Assembly: GCF_014651835.1 (NCBI RefSeq)
Contig: NZ_BMXQ01000002.1
Span: 372,001 to 436,000 of the forward strand
Length of the DNA: 64,000 nucleotides
Origin: Pigmentiphaga litoralis
Lineage (GTDB): Bacteria; Pseudomonadota; Gammaproteobacteria; Burkholderiales; Burkholderiaceae_B
Direction: 5' to 3'
Numbering within the stretch: the stretch's first letter is position 1; the number at the start of each line of letters is the position of its first letter. Positions 17,294-26,362 of this stretch are shown one piece after another. Made by a program: the position numbers and the translations under genes. The notes beneath the pieces were generated by a model. It was given only the letters and a program-made list of their open reading frames with translations, ran no database searches and had not been told where the DNA came from.

Positions 17294-18730
17294 ATGGTCA
17301 AATCCTCCTCCCGCACCGACGCTTCGTCCCGTCCGGCCCGCAACGCGCCTCGCAGCGCCGCCCGCAGTGAACCGGTCCGCGAGCCGCTGATCGCCAACCA
17401 TGCGCAGTTCCGCGACCTGGTCGCCCGTGTGCTGGACGAGTCCCGGCGCGTCGGCGCAACCGACGCCGCGGCTGAAGTGTCGGAAAGCCAGGGCCTGGCC
17501 GTGAACGTGCGCCAGGGCGATCTGGAAACGGTCGAACAAACGCGTGACCGCTCGCTCGACGTAACGGTGTACGTGGGTCAGCGCCGCGGATCGGCATCGA
17601 CGTCGGACTTTTCGGACAAGGCCGTGCGCGATACGGTAGAAGCCGCTTTCCACATCGCCCGCCACACCGCCGAAGACCCGATGGCCGGCCTGCCCGATGA
17701 CGACATGATGGCGACCGAGGCCGACATTCGCGACCTGGACCTGCATCACCCGTGGGACATTACGGCCGAAGAGGCCACTGAACTCGCGATCCGCGCCGAA
17801 CGCGCCGCGCTGTCCACCGACAAGCGCGTCACCAATTCGGATGGTGCGTCGGTCTCGACTTACGAAGGCCACTTTGTCCTGGGCAACACGCGGGGCTTTC
17901 TGCACGGCTATCCGTATTCGCGTCACAGCCTGTCGGTGGCGCCTATCGCCGGCCGGGGCAATAACATGCAGCGCGACGACTGGTACACCAGCGATCGCCG
18001 CGCCGACCGTCTGGCCGATCCCGAAGCGGTGGGCCGGTATGCCGCCGAACGCGCGCTGTCGCGCCTGGGCGCCCGCCGCATCAAGACCGGCAAATTCCCG
18101 GTGCTGTTCGAAGCGCCCCTGGCTGCAGGCCTGCTGGGTTCGCTCACCCAGGCGCTGAGCGGCGGCGCGCTGTATCGCAAGTCCACCTTCCTGGTCGACA
18201 GCATGGGGCGGCAGATCCTGCCTGACCACATCGACGTCAACGAAGATCCGCATGTGCCCGGCGCACAGGGCAGCTCGCCCTTCGACGACGAAGGCGTGCG
18301 CACATCAGCCCGCAAGGTGATCAGCGGCGGTGTGGTCGAAGGCTATTTCCTGTCCACTTATACCGCGCGCAAGCTGGGCATGAAGACCACCGGCAACGCG
18401 GGCGGCTCGCACAACCTGACGCTGTCGTCGCGGCTCACGCGCCCCGAAGACGACTTTCGCGCCATGCTCAAGAAGATGGGCACCGGCCTGCTGGTGACCG
18501 AACTGATCGGGCAGGGCGTCAACTATGTGAGCGGCGATTACTCGCGCGGCGCCTTTGGTTACTGGGTCGAGAACGGCGAGATCCAGTACGCGGTGCAGGA
18601 AATCACGATCGCGGGGAATCTGAACGAGATGTACCGGGACCTGGTCGCCGTCGGCGCCGATACGCTGGTGCGCGGCACGAAACAGACCGGTTCGATCCTG
18701 CTCGCCAGCATGTCCATCGCCGGGAACTGA
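17294..18730 (+). CDS. pmbA: Metalloprotease subunit PmbA (TldE)
   Basis: A 478-residue TldE-type partner of the heterodimeric TldD/TldE protease, which processes peptides and, in E. coli, the CcdA antitoxin and microcin B17 precursor. PmbA lacks the HExxxH zinc site held by TldD, and none is seen here. Recognisable segments are YVGQRRGSASTSDFS, GRGNNMQRDDWYTS and the C-terminal NYVSGDYSRGAFGYWVENG. The first ~25 residues are a basic Ser/Arg extension. The ATG at 17294 is the only upstream start consistent with the darP gap. tldD is at 47.8 kb in this window. The ndh-like gene follows after 5 bases. Confidence 0.92.
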   Translation: MVKSSSRTDASSRPARNAPRSAARSEPVREPLIANHAQFRDLVARVLDESRRVGATDAAAEVSESQGLAVNVRQGDLETVEQTRDRSLDVTVYVGQRRGSASTSDFSDKAVRDTVEAAFHIARHTAEDPMAGLPDDDMMATEADIRDLDLHHPWDITAEEATELAIRAERAALSTDKRVTNSDGASVSTYEGHFVLGNTRGFLHGYPYSRHSLSVAPIAGRGNNMQRDDWYTSDRRADRLADPEAVGRYAAERALSRLGARRIKTGKFPVLFEAPLAAGLLGSLTQALSGGALYRKSTFLVDSMGRQILPDHIDVNEDPHVPGAQGSSPFDDEGVRTSARKVISGGVVEGYFLSTYTARKLGMKTTGNAGGSHNLTLSSRLTRPEDDFRAMLKKMGTGLLVTELIGQGVNYVSGDYSRGAFGYWVENGEIQYAVQEITIAGNLNEMYRDLVAVGADTLVRGTKQTGSILLASMSIAGN

Positions 18731-18735
18731 CAGGT

Positions 18736-20040
18736 ATGCGCAGCACGTCGCACCGTGTGGTTATCGTGGGCGGAGGCGCCGGGGGCCTGGAACTGGCGGT
18801 CCGTCTGGGACGTCGGTATGGCCGGGACAATGTGGTCCTTATCGATGCCAATCCCTTCCATATCTGGAAGCCGTCCCTGCACGAAGTCGCCGCCGGCACC
18901 CTGGACATCCATCGCGAAGGCCTGTCGTACGCCATGCTGGCCCACGATTCGGGCTTCCAGTTCCTGATCGGCCGCGTGGCCGGCGTGGACCGCGCGGCGC
19001 GCACTGTTGCCGTCGACGCCTTTGCCGACGCGCAAGGCGATCCCATCTTGCCCGCGCGCACGGTGCCCTATGACACCCTGGTGCTGGCGCTGGGCAGCTA
19101 CGGCAACTTCTTCAACACGCCCGGCGCAGAGCTGCATGCCATCTCGCTGGATTCGACCGACTCTGCCGAGTTTTTCCGGATCGAATTGTTGAAGGCCATG
19201 GCGCGCGCCGATGCCGACGCGCAGGCGGGCGCACCGCGACAGGTCAATGTGGTGATCGTGGGCGGCGGTGCAACTGGCGTGGAACTGGCCGCCGAATTGC
19301 ACGAGGCCGGACGCCGCATCTCGGACTACGGGCTGTCGCGCGACCGCGCGGCCGACGCCCTCAAGATCACCCTGATCGAAGGCGGGCCGCGCATCCTGGG
19401 CCCGCTGCCCGAACGGGTGTCCGACGCGGCACGCACGCTCCTGGTCCAGCGCGGCATCCAGGTCGAAACGAGCTGCCGGGTGTCCGAAGTCACCCAGCAT
19501 GCCGTGCGTACGGCCGACCGTGAATTTCCGTCCGACCTGTGCGTGTGGGCGGCGGGCATCAAGGCTCCGGGGCTGCTCGAGACGCTGGGCCTGCCGTTGA
19601 CGCCGCAACACATGATCCAGGTCGACGACCACCTGGTGACGTCCGACCCCAATGTGTACGCGCTGGGCGACTGCGCGGCGGCGCCCTGGGCCGGGACCGA
19701 CAAGACCGTGCCGGCCCGCGCGCAGGCGGCGCACCAGCAGGCTTCGTATCTGTTCAAGGTGCTGTCGGCCCGCATGGACCAGTCGGCGCCGGTGGCAGAA
19801 GGGTTCCGGTTCCGCGACTTCGGTTCCCTGGTGTCGCTCGGGCATTCCGAAGGCGTGGGCAGCCTGATGGGCGGCTTGTCGGGCCCGAATCTGCAGGTGG
19901 AAGGCTGGGTCGCCCGGGTCATGTATGCCAGCTCGCACTGGACCCACTATGCGGCGGTGCTGGGCATCTGGGGCGCCACGATGCGGTCGCTGGCGCGGGT
20001 GCTGACGCGGCGGTCGCGGCCGCGCGTCAAGCTGCATTGA
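18736..20040 (+). CDS. ndh: Type II NADH dehydrogenase (NAD(P)/FAD-dependent oxidoreductase)
   Basis: A 434-residue membrane-associated flavoprotein that passes electrons from NADH to quinone without proton pumping. It has an FAD-binding GGGAGGLEL near residue 11, the NDH-2 segment FHIWKPSLHEVAAGTLD, an NADH-binding IVGGGATGVELAAEL and the second FAD contact YALGDCAAAPW. The C-terminal ~60 residues are amphipathic, as expected for membrane attachment. The gene begins five bases after the pmbA stop, so it may be cotranscribed. Confidence 0.87.
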   Translation: MRSTSHRVVIVGGGAGGLELAVRLGRRYGRDNVVLIDANPFHIWKPSLHEVAAGTLDIHREGLSYAMLAHDSGFQFLIGRVAGVDRAARTVAVDAFADAQGDPILPARTVPYDTLVLALGSYGNFFNTPGAELHAISLDSTDSAEFFRIELLKAMARADADAQAGAPRQVNVVIVGGGATGVELAAELHEAGRRISDYGLSRDRAADALKITLIEGGPRILGPLPERVSDAARTLLVQRGIQVETSCRVSEVTQHAVRTADREFPSDLCVWAAGIKAPGLLETLGLPLTPQHMIQVDDHLVTSDPNVYALGDCAAAPWAGTDKTVPARAQAAHQQASYLFKVLSARMDQSAPVAEGFRFRDFGSLVSLGHSEGVGSLMGGLSGPNLQVEGWVARVMYASSHWTHYAAVLGIWGATMRSLARVLTRRSRPRVKLH

Positions 20041-20089
20041 ACGACGCCCGGACCCTGCGCAGCGTTTGCGTGTGGCCCGGGCGCGAGCT

Positions 20090-20974
20090 TCAGCGCATCA
20101 CGGTGGATTCCGGCTCGGCCACCACGCGATTTTCGATGTGGCCAATGCCTTCCAGTTCCACCCGCATCACGTCCCCCACCTTCAGCCACGTGGGGGGCTG
20201 CATGGCCAGGCCCACGCCCGACGGCGTGCCGGTCGCGATGATGTCGCCCGGCTCCAGCGTCATCACGGTCGACAGGTGCGCAATCTGTTCCCACACATTG
20301 GCCAGCATCTGATCGGTCGTGATGTCCTGGCGGACTTCGCCATTGACCCGCATGCGCAGTCGCAGGCCGTGCGGATCGGGCAGCTCGTCCGCCGTGACGA
20401 TCCACGGGCCGATCGGTCCATGCGTGTCCCACGACTTGCCCAGGGTGAAGGTGCTGGACCGCAACTGCCAGTCGCGCACCGACACGTCATTGGCGATCGT
20501 GTAGCCGAATACCACGTCTTTCGCGTGTTCCACCGGCACGTGGCGACAGCGGCGGCCGATCACCACCGCCAGTTCCGCTTCGTAATCCAGATGGTCCGAT
20601 GCGCGCGGTTTGTGCACGTCGTCGAACGGGCCATTGATGCAGGACACCTGTTTGTTGAACCACACCTGCGTGTCGGGCACCTGCACACCCTTGCTCAGGG
20701 CTTCTTTGACATGGGCGCGGTAGTTCATGCCGATCGCCAGGTACTTGGACGGGGTCAGCACCGGGGCGTCCAGGTGCACGTCGGCCAACGCGAAAGACGG
20801 GGCGGTGCCGGTATCGATGGCGCGGATCCGGGCCAGGGCCTGATCGCCCGCGCGGATCAGGGCAATCATGTCCGTGGGCAGGGACGGGTCGGCTGCCGCC
20901 AGATCGATGACACGGTCGCCGGCAACCAGGCCGATCGTCTGGGCGCCGCGGTGGGTAAAGGTCACAAGTTTCAT
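20090..20974 (-). CDS. Fumarylacetoacetate hydrolase-family protein (ring-cleavage product hydrolase/isomerase type)
   Basis: A 294-residue FAH-fold enzyme of the longer bacterial form: an N-terminal segment MKLVTFTHRGAQTIGLV, then the catalytic fold with YLAIGMNYRAHV, the metal-binding region LDYEAELAVVIG, FGYTIANDVSVRDWQ and TGTPSGVG. Its ATG overlaps the stop of the fused hydroxylase-dioxygenase gene by four bases, so translation is coupled and the protein probably acts on the ring-fission product of that enzyme. Hydrolysis, decarboxylation and isomerisation all occur in this superfamily; the sequence does not decide between them. Confidence 0.88.
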   Translation of the reverse strand: MKLVTFTHRGAQTIGLVAGDRVIDLAAADPSLPTDMIALIRAGDQALARIRAIDTGTAPSFALADVHLDAPVLTPSKYLAIGMNYRAHVKEALSKGVQVPDTQVWFNKQVSCINGPFDDVHKPRASDHLDYEAELAVVIGRRCRHVPVEHAKDVVFGYTIANDVSVRDWQLRSSTFTLGKSWDTHGPIGPWIVTADELPDPHGLRLRMRVNGEVRQDITTDQMLANVWEQIAHLSTVMTLEPGDIIATGTPSGVGLAMQPPTWLKVGDVMRVELEGIGHIENRVVAEPESTVMR

Positions 20975-23808
20975 GCAGGGTCCTTGATGGGATGGAAGGT
21001 GTCGGCGGCTTGGGCAGTGCCCTGCTCGGCGGCCTCGGTGGCGGCATCGGCAATGCTGTCGGCAAGTGTGTCGGCGCCGGACGCCGTCGTGCCCAGGGCT
21101 GTCTGCGCATCCGGCCCATTGGCGTCGTCCACCTCGAAATTGGTGATGAAGTCGTGCGGCACGTCGGGCCCCCACACGTGCAGCGAGTCGGCCAAGGCAT
21201 GGTCGCCGGCGGGCCAGCCCCTGTCGGCCGACACGTAGTCGATGTCGAACGAATATTCGGCGTAGCTTCCCCAGGGGTCGCGCACGTAGTAGAAATAGTT
21301 GGATCCCAGGAAGTGCCGGCCGACGCCCCAGCCGCGGTCATGGCCCGCGGCTTTCATGCGTTCGGCGCCCCAGCCGACATCGTCCACGCTGCCGACGTCC
21401 CAGCTGGTGTGATGCAGCCCCGGGTGCGAGGCCTTGGCAAAGGCCACCAGATGGTGGTCGCTGCCGTGCGGCGTGTGGATGAAGGCAATGACATCGGCGG
21501 CGCGGTCCGACAGCCGCAGGCCCAGCACGTCTTCGCTGAACCGCGTCATGCGCGGCACGTCGGGCGAAAAGCGCAGCACGTGCGACAGGCGGCGGGGGCG
21601 CACGACCGGGCCGCCGCTGCGGTTGTGGGCGCCGCGTCCGTCCGCATCCAGCACCTGCGGCGTCGGCACCGATTTGCTGTCGGGTGAACTCTTGGGTGCA
21701 ACGACCAGTTGGACCGGCAGGCCGTCCGGGTCGCGCAGCCACAGGCCGCCGGGGTCGCCCAGAGGGTGGGGCGGGCAGGCAATGCCAAGGTCGTGGATGC
21801 GCCGGGCGAACGCTTCAACATCGTCTTCGAAGATACCGTAGACCACCGTCTGCAGGCGCTTGGGCTGCCCATTGGCATGAAGGGTGGCCCAGCACTGCGC
21901 ATGGCCATAGGTGTAGAGGTCGAGCCGGTCATGAGATCGCCTGACGTCCAGGCCGAACGCGACATAAAAACGTTCGGCTTCGTCCAGATCGGGCACGGTG
22001 GTGACGACACGGTGCACGGAGTGCACGGCCAGGGCGCTGCGATGGCGCGCGGCGGCGCCGACAGCCTTGGAATCCGCTGCATCGGCGGCAGTGACGACGT
22101 TAACGACGGCGGCACGGCCGTCGGCATCACCCGCCGTCACCGCGCTGCCTAGCAACGAGTCTGCGCCGTGCCCCGTCGCACGCTTCAAGACGGCAGCCGC
22201 GTCTGCATCCACCGCTCCTCGCCACGCCACATGATGGTCCGGGCGAATCAGCACCGCCTCGGCGTCATACACCTGCCGCACGGCCGGATCGGACAGTCGA
22301 AGCACCCGCAGCGGCACGCCAAGCCCATCGGCCGCGGCCTGCCACCGCGCCGCATCCACGTCCGCCATCACCAGCAACGTAAGGTCCGGCCCGAAACGGT
22401 CGAACAGCGGGCCTCCAGGCAACGCGACATGCGGCGCCCGCGCCCCCGGGTAGGCCGACGGAACGTAGTGATTCGGTTCGTCCGGCGGCGGCGCGGTGAC
22501 CTCCGTGGCAACCAGCGGACTGTCGCCATAACGCACCCCCAGCTGCAAGCCAGGAATATTGAATTCCGCGGCCACGTGCCGGGCCAGCGCCGTGCCCAGC
22601 GCAGCCCTTGCGGCATCGGCGTGGGCGCCGCCGGCTTCGACCAACGGGTCCACCGGCACCGTGCCGATGCTGTCGGCCATGCGCCGTGCAAACGCGGTGT
22701 TGCGCAAGGCAATCGGCCGCCGCTCCATGTCATAACTTGCAAGCAGTTGCGGACCGCCCCAGCCCTGTACCGCGCCGGCCAGCTTCCAGCCCAGGTTCAC
22801 CACGTCGTCGATGCTGGTGTTGTAGCCCATGCCCCCGGTGGGGGTGAACAGATGCGCGGCGTCACCGGCCAGGAACAGGCGGCCCTTGGCCAGCGTGTCG
22901 GCCACCAGCGCATAGCCGGCGCTCCAGGGCATCGTGGCGATCGGCCGGAAATCGTGCGGCGCGCCCACCACCGCGCGAGACAGCGCGGCGCCATCCATGT
23001 CGGCCGCGGTCTTGCCGGGCGGCACCTGGACCAGCAACAGCCAGGTGTCGGCGCCATCGATCGATACCAGCAGGCCGCGCTGCTCCGGGTTGACGGCCCA
23101 ATATTGCCAGGCGGGCCGTTTGCCCATCACCTGCGCCAGGTCACCGGACCGGAAATAGAAGGACAGCATCTGCCCGCCAAAAAAGTCGCGCGCTTCCTGG
23201 CTCTGGCCGCTGTAGGCAATGCCCATGGACTTGCGCACCAGGCTGCGCGGGCCGTCGCAGCCCACGGCGTAGCGGGCGCTCACCTGCCAGGCCGGTCCGC
23301 CGTCGGCAGGCGTCACCGTGACACGCACATGGTCGCCGCGATCCTCGACCGCCGTGGCGCGTTCGCCATACCGCGCATCCACGCTGGCATACCGCGCCGC
23401 CTGCTTGCGCAGGATGGGCTCGATCACCATCTGCTGCACCCGGTGCGGCAGCTCGGGCGTGGGCCAGGCCTGCTCGCCATAGTCGCCAAAGGACACGCCT
23501 GCCGCCGCGTCGGCTCGTGACGGGATCCGGAAGCGCGCCAGCTCATGCCCGGCCAGGCGCGTGCAATACACCACGTCTTGCGGGTAGTCCGGCGGCAGGC
23601 CCAGCGCGCGAATCTCGGCCGAAAAGCCCCGGCGCCGATAGTGCTCCATGGTGCGTGACGACGTGGCATTGGCCTTGGGAAAATCCGGCCCGTCCACGTC
23701 TTCTTCCAGCAGCACGCAGCGCACGCCGCGGCATCCCAGTTCGATCGCCAGCATCAGCCCGGCCGGTCCGCCGCCCACGATGGCGACATCGGTCATTACG
23801 GTGTCCAT
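20971..23808 (-). CDS. Fusion: FAD-dependent aromatic hydroxylase + type I extradiol ring-cleavage dioxygenase
   Basis: A 945-residue polypeptide with two complete catalytic modules. Residues ~5-360 are a PHBH-fold flavin monooxygenase: G12-G-G-P-A-G17 for ADP, a GCDGPRS motif contacting FAD and NADPH, and FLAGDAAHLFTP for the FAD ribityl. Residues ~460-550 look like the thioredoxin-like C-terminal domain of phenol-hydroxylase relatives (RPDHHVAWR). After an Ala-rich linker come two VOC modules (~590-710 and ~735-865). The second has the iron ligands H743, H800 and E851, spaced as in BphC-type dioxygenases. An acidic Ala-rich tail follows. The ATG at 23808 has GGAG five bases upstream. It would hydroxylate a phenolic acid and cleave the catechol formed (inference). 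Confidence 0.85.
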   Translation of the reverse strand: MDTVMTDVAIVGGGPAGLMLAIELGCRGVRCVLLEEDVDGPDFPKANATSSRTMEHYRRRGFSAEIRALGLPPDYPQDVVYCTRLAGHELARFRIPSRADAAAGVSFGDYGEQAWPTPELPHRVQQMVIEPILRKQAARYASVDARYGERATAVEDRGDHVRVTVTPADGGPAWQVSARYAVGCDGPRSLVRKSMGIAYSGQSQEARDFFGGQMLSFYFRSGDLAQVMGKRPAWQYWAVNPEQRGLLVSIDGADTWLLLVQVPPGKTAADMDGAALSRAVVGAPHDFRPIATMPWSAGYALVADTLAKGRLFLAGDAAHLFTPTGGMGYNTSIDDVVNLGWKLAGAVQGWGGPQLLASYDMERRPIALRNTAFARRMADSIGTVPVDPLVEAGGAHADAARAALGTALARHVAAEFNIPGLQLGVRYGDSPLVATEVTAPPPDEPNHYVPSAYPGARAPHVALPGGPLFDRFGPDLTLLVMADVDAARWQAAADGLGVPLRVLRLSDPAVRQVYDAEAVLIRPDHHVAWRGAVDADAAAVLKRATGHGADSLLGSAVTAGDADGRAAVVNVVTAADAADSKAVGAAARHRSALAVHSVHRVVTTVPDLDEAERFYVAFGLDVRRSHDRLDLYTYGHAQCWATLHANGQPKRLQTVVYGIFEDDVEAFARRIHDLGIACPPHPLGDPGGLWLRDPDGLPVQLVVAPKSSPDSKSVPTPQVLDADGRGAHNRSGGPVVRPRRLSHVLRFSPDVPRMTRFSEDVLGLRLSDRAADVIAFIHTPHGSDHHLVAFAKASHPGLHHTSWDVGSVDDVGWGAERMKAAGHDRGWGVGRHFLGSNYFYYVRDPWGSYAEYSFDIDYVSADRGWPAGDHALADSLHVWGPDVPHDFITNFEVDDANGPDAQTALGTTASGADTLADSIADAATEAAEQGTAQAADTFHPIKDPA

Positions 23809-23817
23809 CACCGCTCC

Positions 23818-24792
23818 TCAGTCGGCCTGCGCACCGGTGCGCTTGATCATGTCGGCGTAGCGCGGCGTATCGGTGCGCATCCACGACATGACCTGCGCCC
23901 CCGTGCTGCCGGCTGGCGCAAATCCGAAGGTCGTCATGCGATCGCGCACTTCCCGCGAATCCAGTGCGGCGCGAAAGTGGGTGCTCAATGTCTCGGCGAC
24001 GGCGGGGGGCAGGTCGCGCGGCCCCAGGAAGGTCACCCAGGTGGTGGCTTCGACGCCGGCTGGCCCGCCGCTCTGTTCCACTGTGGGCACCTCGGGCATG
24101 GCGGCCGACCGGTCCTTGTCGGCCACGGCCAGCAGGCGCAGCTTGGCGGCCTGCAGCAAGGGTCCGGCCGTGGCCAGGCTGCCCATCGCCCAGGTCACGT
24201 CGCCGGTGGCCACCGCGTTGTAGACCGCCGCCGTTTCCTTGAAGGGGACATGCAGCATCTGTACGCCTGCCGCCGTTTCGAGCTGGACGGCGCCCAGATG
24301 CAGCGGGCCGCCCACCGAGTTGGACCCGTAGGTGACCTTGCCGGGGTGCTGGCGCGCTTCGGCAACCAGGCCGCGAATGTCGCGTATCGGACTGTTCTGG
24401 CCAACGAACACAAAAAAGGCGGTGCGGTACACGCCGCTGATCTGCGTGAAGTCCGCCTCGGCGTCGTAGGGCAGCTTCTTGAACAGGGACGGATTGATGG
24501 CCAGGTGGCCCACGTCGGCCAGGCCCAGCTCGTAGCCGGTGGGCGCCGCGCGTTTGACGGCGTCCAGCGCGATGAAGCCATTGCCGCCCGGGCGAGCCTC
24601 GATGATGACGGTCTGGCCCAGCGATCGGGTCATTTTTTCCGCCGCGACGCGCACCACCACGTCCGGACCGCTGCCGGTCGGAAACGGGCTGATCACCCGG
24701 ATCGGCCGGGAAGGGAAGGGCTGTTGCGCGTGCAGCGGGGCGCTAATTGCGGCCAGGCTGAGCAGCCCGGCCGCAAGGTGTCGCAGGTTCAT
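23818..24792 (-). CDS. Bug/TctC-family periplasmic solute-binding receptor
   Basis: A 324-residue exported receptor with a clear signal peptide (residues 1-22, cut near LHA-QQ). The mature start FPSRPIRVISPFPTGSG, the EARPGGNGFIALDAVKRAAPTGYE region and LHVPFKETAAVYNAVATGDV are family features. It is the first gene after the divergent LysR gene and ends nine bases before the fused hydroxylase-dioxygenase, so it is the probable capture protein for that enzyme's aromatic substrate. No membrane subunits are encoded nearby. Confidence 0.9.
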   Translation of the reverse strand: MNLRHLAAGLLSLAAISAPLHAQQPFPSRPIRVISPFPTGSGPDVVVRVAAEKMTRSLGQTVIIEARPGGNGFIALDAVKRAAPTGYELGLADVGHLAINPSLFKKLPYDAEADFTQISGVYRTAFFVFVGQNSPIRDIRGLVAEARQHPGKVTYGSNSVGGPLHLGAVQLETAAGVQMLHVPFKETAAVYNAVATGDVTWAMGSLATAGPLLQAAKLRLLAVADKDRSAAMPEVPTVEQSGGPAGVEATTWVTFLGPRDLPPAVAETLSTHFRAALDSREVRDRMTTFGFAPAGSTGAQVMSWMRTDTPRYADMIKRTGAQAD

Positions 24793-24900
24793 GTCTCCAC
24801 CTCTTGTTATGTCTATCCAGGGATCCTGGGCATCCTGGTTCGGATAGCCGGATAGTAGGCAGCGCGACTGCCCGCTGTGAGATGGCAAAATGACCCCAGC

Positions 24901-24917
24901 GATAACAACCAGGTATC
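24901..24917. promoter_or_regulatory. Candidate LysR binding dyad
   Basis: GATA-N9-TATC (17 bases) lies in the 129-base divergent promoter between the Bug gene (start 24792) and the LysR gene (start 24922). The spacing is typical of an LTTR dyad, but it lies so close to the LysR start that it would mainly serve autoregulation. A second partial dyad (CTATCC / GGATAG, about 24815-24850) is nearer the catabolic operon. Confidence 0.35.
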
Positions 24918-24921
24918 AGCA

Positions 24922-25848
24922 ATGAAACTGCACCACTTGCGGGATTTCGTGGCGATCGCCCAGACGCGCAGCCTGCGCGCGGCCGCCCGCAGCCTGGGCC
25001 TGGCGCAGCCGGCGCTGACACGCAGCCTGCGCGAACTGGAAGCCGAACTGGGCGCGGCGCTGGTGGAACGGCACGCGCGGGGCGTGCATCTGACCGAAGT
25101 CGGCGAGATCTATCTGGTGCGCGCGCAGGCCGCCATGGCGGAACTGCGGCGGGGCCGGGACGAAGTGGCGCAGCGCCAGGGTGAACTGACAGGCACCGTC
25201 GCACTGGGCGTATCGTCGGCCGCCTGCATGGCGCTGATGCCGCAGGTGTACGACGCCTTTCGCAGGCGTTTCCCGGGCGTGCGGCTGCAGATCGTGGAAG
25301 GATTCTTTCGAACGCTGGGGCAGCGCCTGGATGACGGGTCGCTCGACTTTCTGGTCGGCCCGCGTCCGGATCGGCCCACCGGCAAGCAGTTCCACATCGA
25401 ACTGCTGTTCGAAAACGAACGGTACGTGGTGGGGCGGCACGATCACCCCTTGCGCCATGCCCGGCGCCTGGCGGACCTGGTCGGCGCGGAATGGCTGCTG
25501 ACGGGCGTGCGGGATCAGGTCGGCAACGAGTTCGAGGAAGTCTTTACCGACAATGGCCTGACGCCGCCCGTCGCCTTGACGCAGTCGGACTCGATGATCG
25601 GTGTGGCGTCGCTGCTGTCCACGACCGATATGCTGGCGGTGCTGCCGCACCAGTGGGTGGACTCGCCCGTGCTGCGGCACGTGATCGAAACCATTCCGAT
25701 CCAGGAACGTTTTCCCGGGCCGGATATTGTGCGCATCACCCGCGCCAACCTGCCGTTGACGCCGGCGGCCGAAGCCTTGTCGACCCTGATGGAGCGCGAG
25801 GCCGTCGCCAGTGCGGGGCGCTTACTCCTGCCGCAGCCACACCCCTGA
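24922..25848 (+). CDS. LysR-family regulator of the hydroxylase-dioxygenase operon
   Basis: A 308-residue LTTR starting [19 protein letters not shown], with the helix-turn-helix [21 protein letters not shown] and an effector domain from ~90. I chose the ATG at 24922, which begins the canonical LTTR first helix; an upstream in-frame start adds 15 unrelated residues. It is divergent from the Bug-fusion-FAH operon and is its probable activator. Its 3' end overlaps the convergent moaC gene by 27 bases. Confidence 0.9.
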   Translation: MKLHHLRDFVAIAQTRSLRAAARSLGLAQPALTRSLRELEAELGAALVERHARGVHLTEVGEIYLVRAQAAMAELRRGRDEVAQRQGELTGTVALGVSSAACMALMPQVYDAFRRRFPGVRLQIVEGFFRTLGQRLDDGSLDFLVGPRPDRPTGKQFHIELLFENERYVVGRHDHPLRHARRLADLVGAEWLLTGVRDQVGNEFEEVFTDNGLTPPVALTQSDSMIGVASLLSTTDMLAVLPHQWVDSPVLRHVIETIPIQERFPGPDIVRITRANLPLTPAAEALSTLMEREAVASAGRLLLPQPHP

Positions 25849-26301
25849 TTTGCCGCCGCGTTTTTCCAGCAGCCGCACGTTGTCGATGACCATGCCGCGG
25901 TCCACGGCCTTGCACATGTCGTAGATGGTCAGCAGCGCGACGTTCACGGCCGTCAGCGCTTCCATCTCGACGCCCGTGCCGCCGACCGTTTCAGCCTGCA
26001 CCGTGCAGTGGACGGCCAAGGCAGCTTCGTCGATGTCGAAGTCGCAGGACACGTGCGTCAGCGGAATCGGGTGGCACAACGGAATCAGGTCCGACGTGCG
26101 TTTGGCCGCCATGATGGCGGCAATGCGGGCAATGCCCAGCACGTCGCCTTTCGTGGCATTGCCGTCGCGGATGCGTTCCAGGGTGGGCGCTTCCATGCGG
26201 ATGCTGCCCCCGGCGCGCGCCACGCGGGCGGTGGCGGGCTTGGCGCCCACGTCTACCATATGGGCCTGTCCGGCGGCGTCGAAATGTGTCAGTCCTGACA
26301 T
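25822..26301 (-). CDS. moaC: Cyclic pyranopterin monophosphate synthase
   Basis: A 159-residue MoaC, which converts the 3',8-cyclo-GTP product of MoaA to cPMP, the first stable molybdopterin precursor. Conserved blocks are [35 protein letters not shown], the active-site segment [13 protein letters not shown], and [16 protein letters not shown] with the catalytic lysine. Full family length. It stands alone here, convergent with and overlapping the LysR gene by 27 bases. Confidence 0.96.
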   Translation of the reverse strand: MSGLTHFDAAGQAHMVDVGAKPATARVARAGGSIRMEAPTLERIRDGNATKGDVLGIARIAAIMAAKRTSDLIPLCHPIPLTHVSCDFDIDEAALAVHCTVQAETVGGTGVEMEALTAVNVALLTIYDMCKAVDRGMVIDNVRLLEKRGGKSGVWLRQE

Positions 26302-26362
26302 ACGCGGTCCAAATTAGATGCCCGGCGGGGAACCCGTCGGCGAAGCTGGCTATCATACTTGC

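Noticed and set aside
18559-20037. 492-residue minus-strand frame
   Set aside because: Antisense to ndh; low-complexity His/Arg composition.
20041-20089. Weak CGCCCGG/CCGGGCG inverted repeat between ndh and the FAH gene as a terminator
   Set aside because: The loop is over 20 bases and there is no T-run on either strand.
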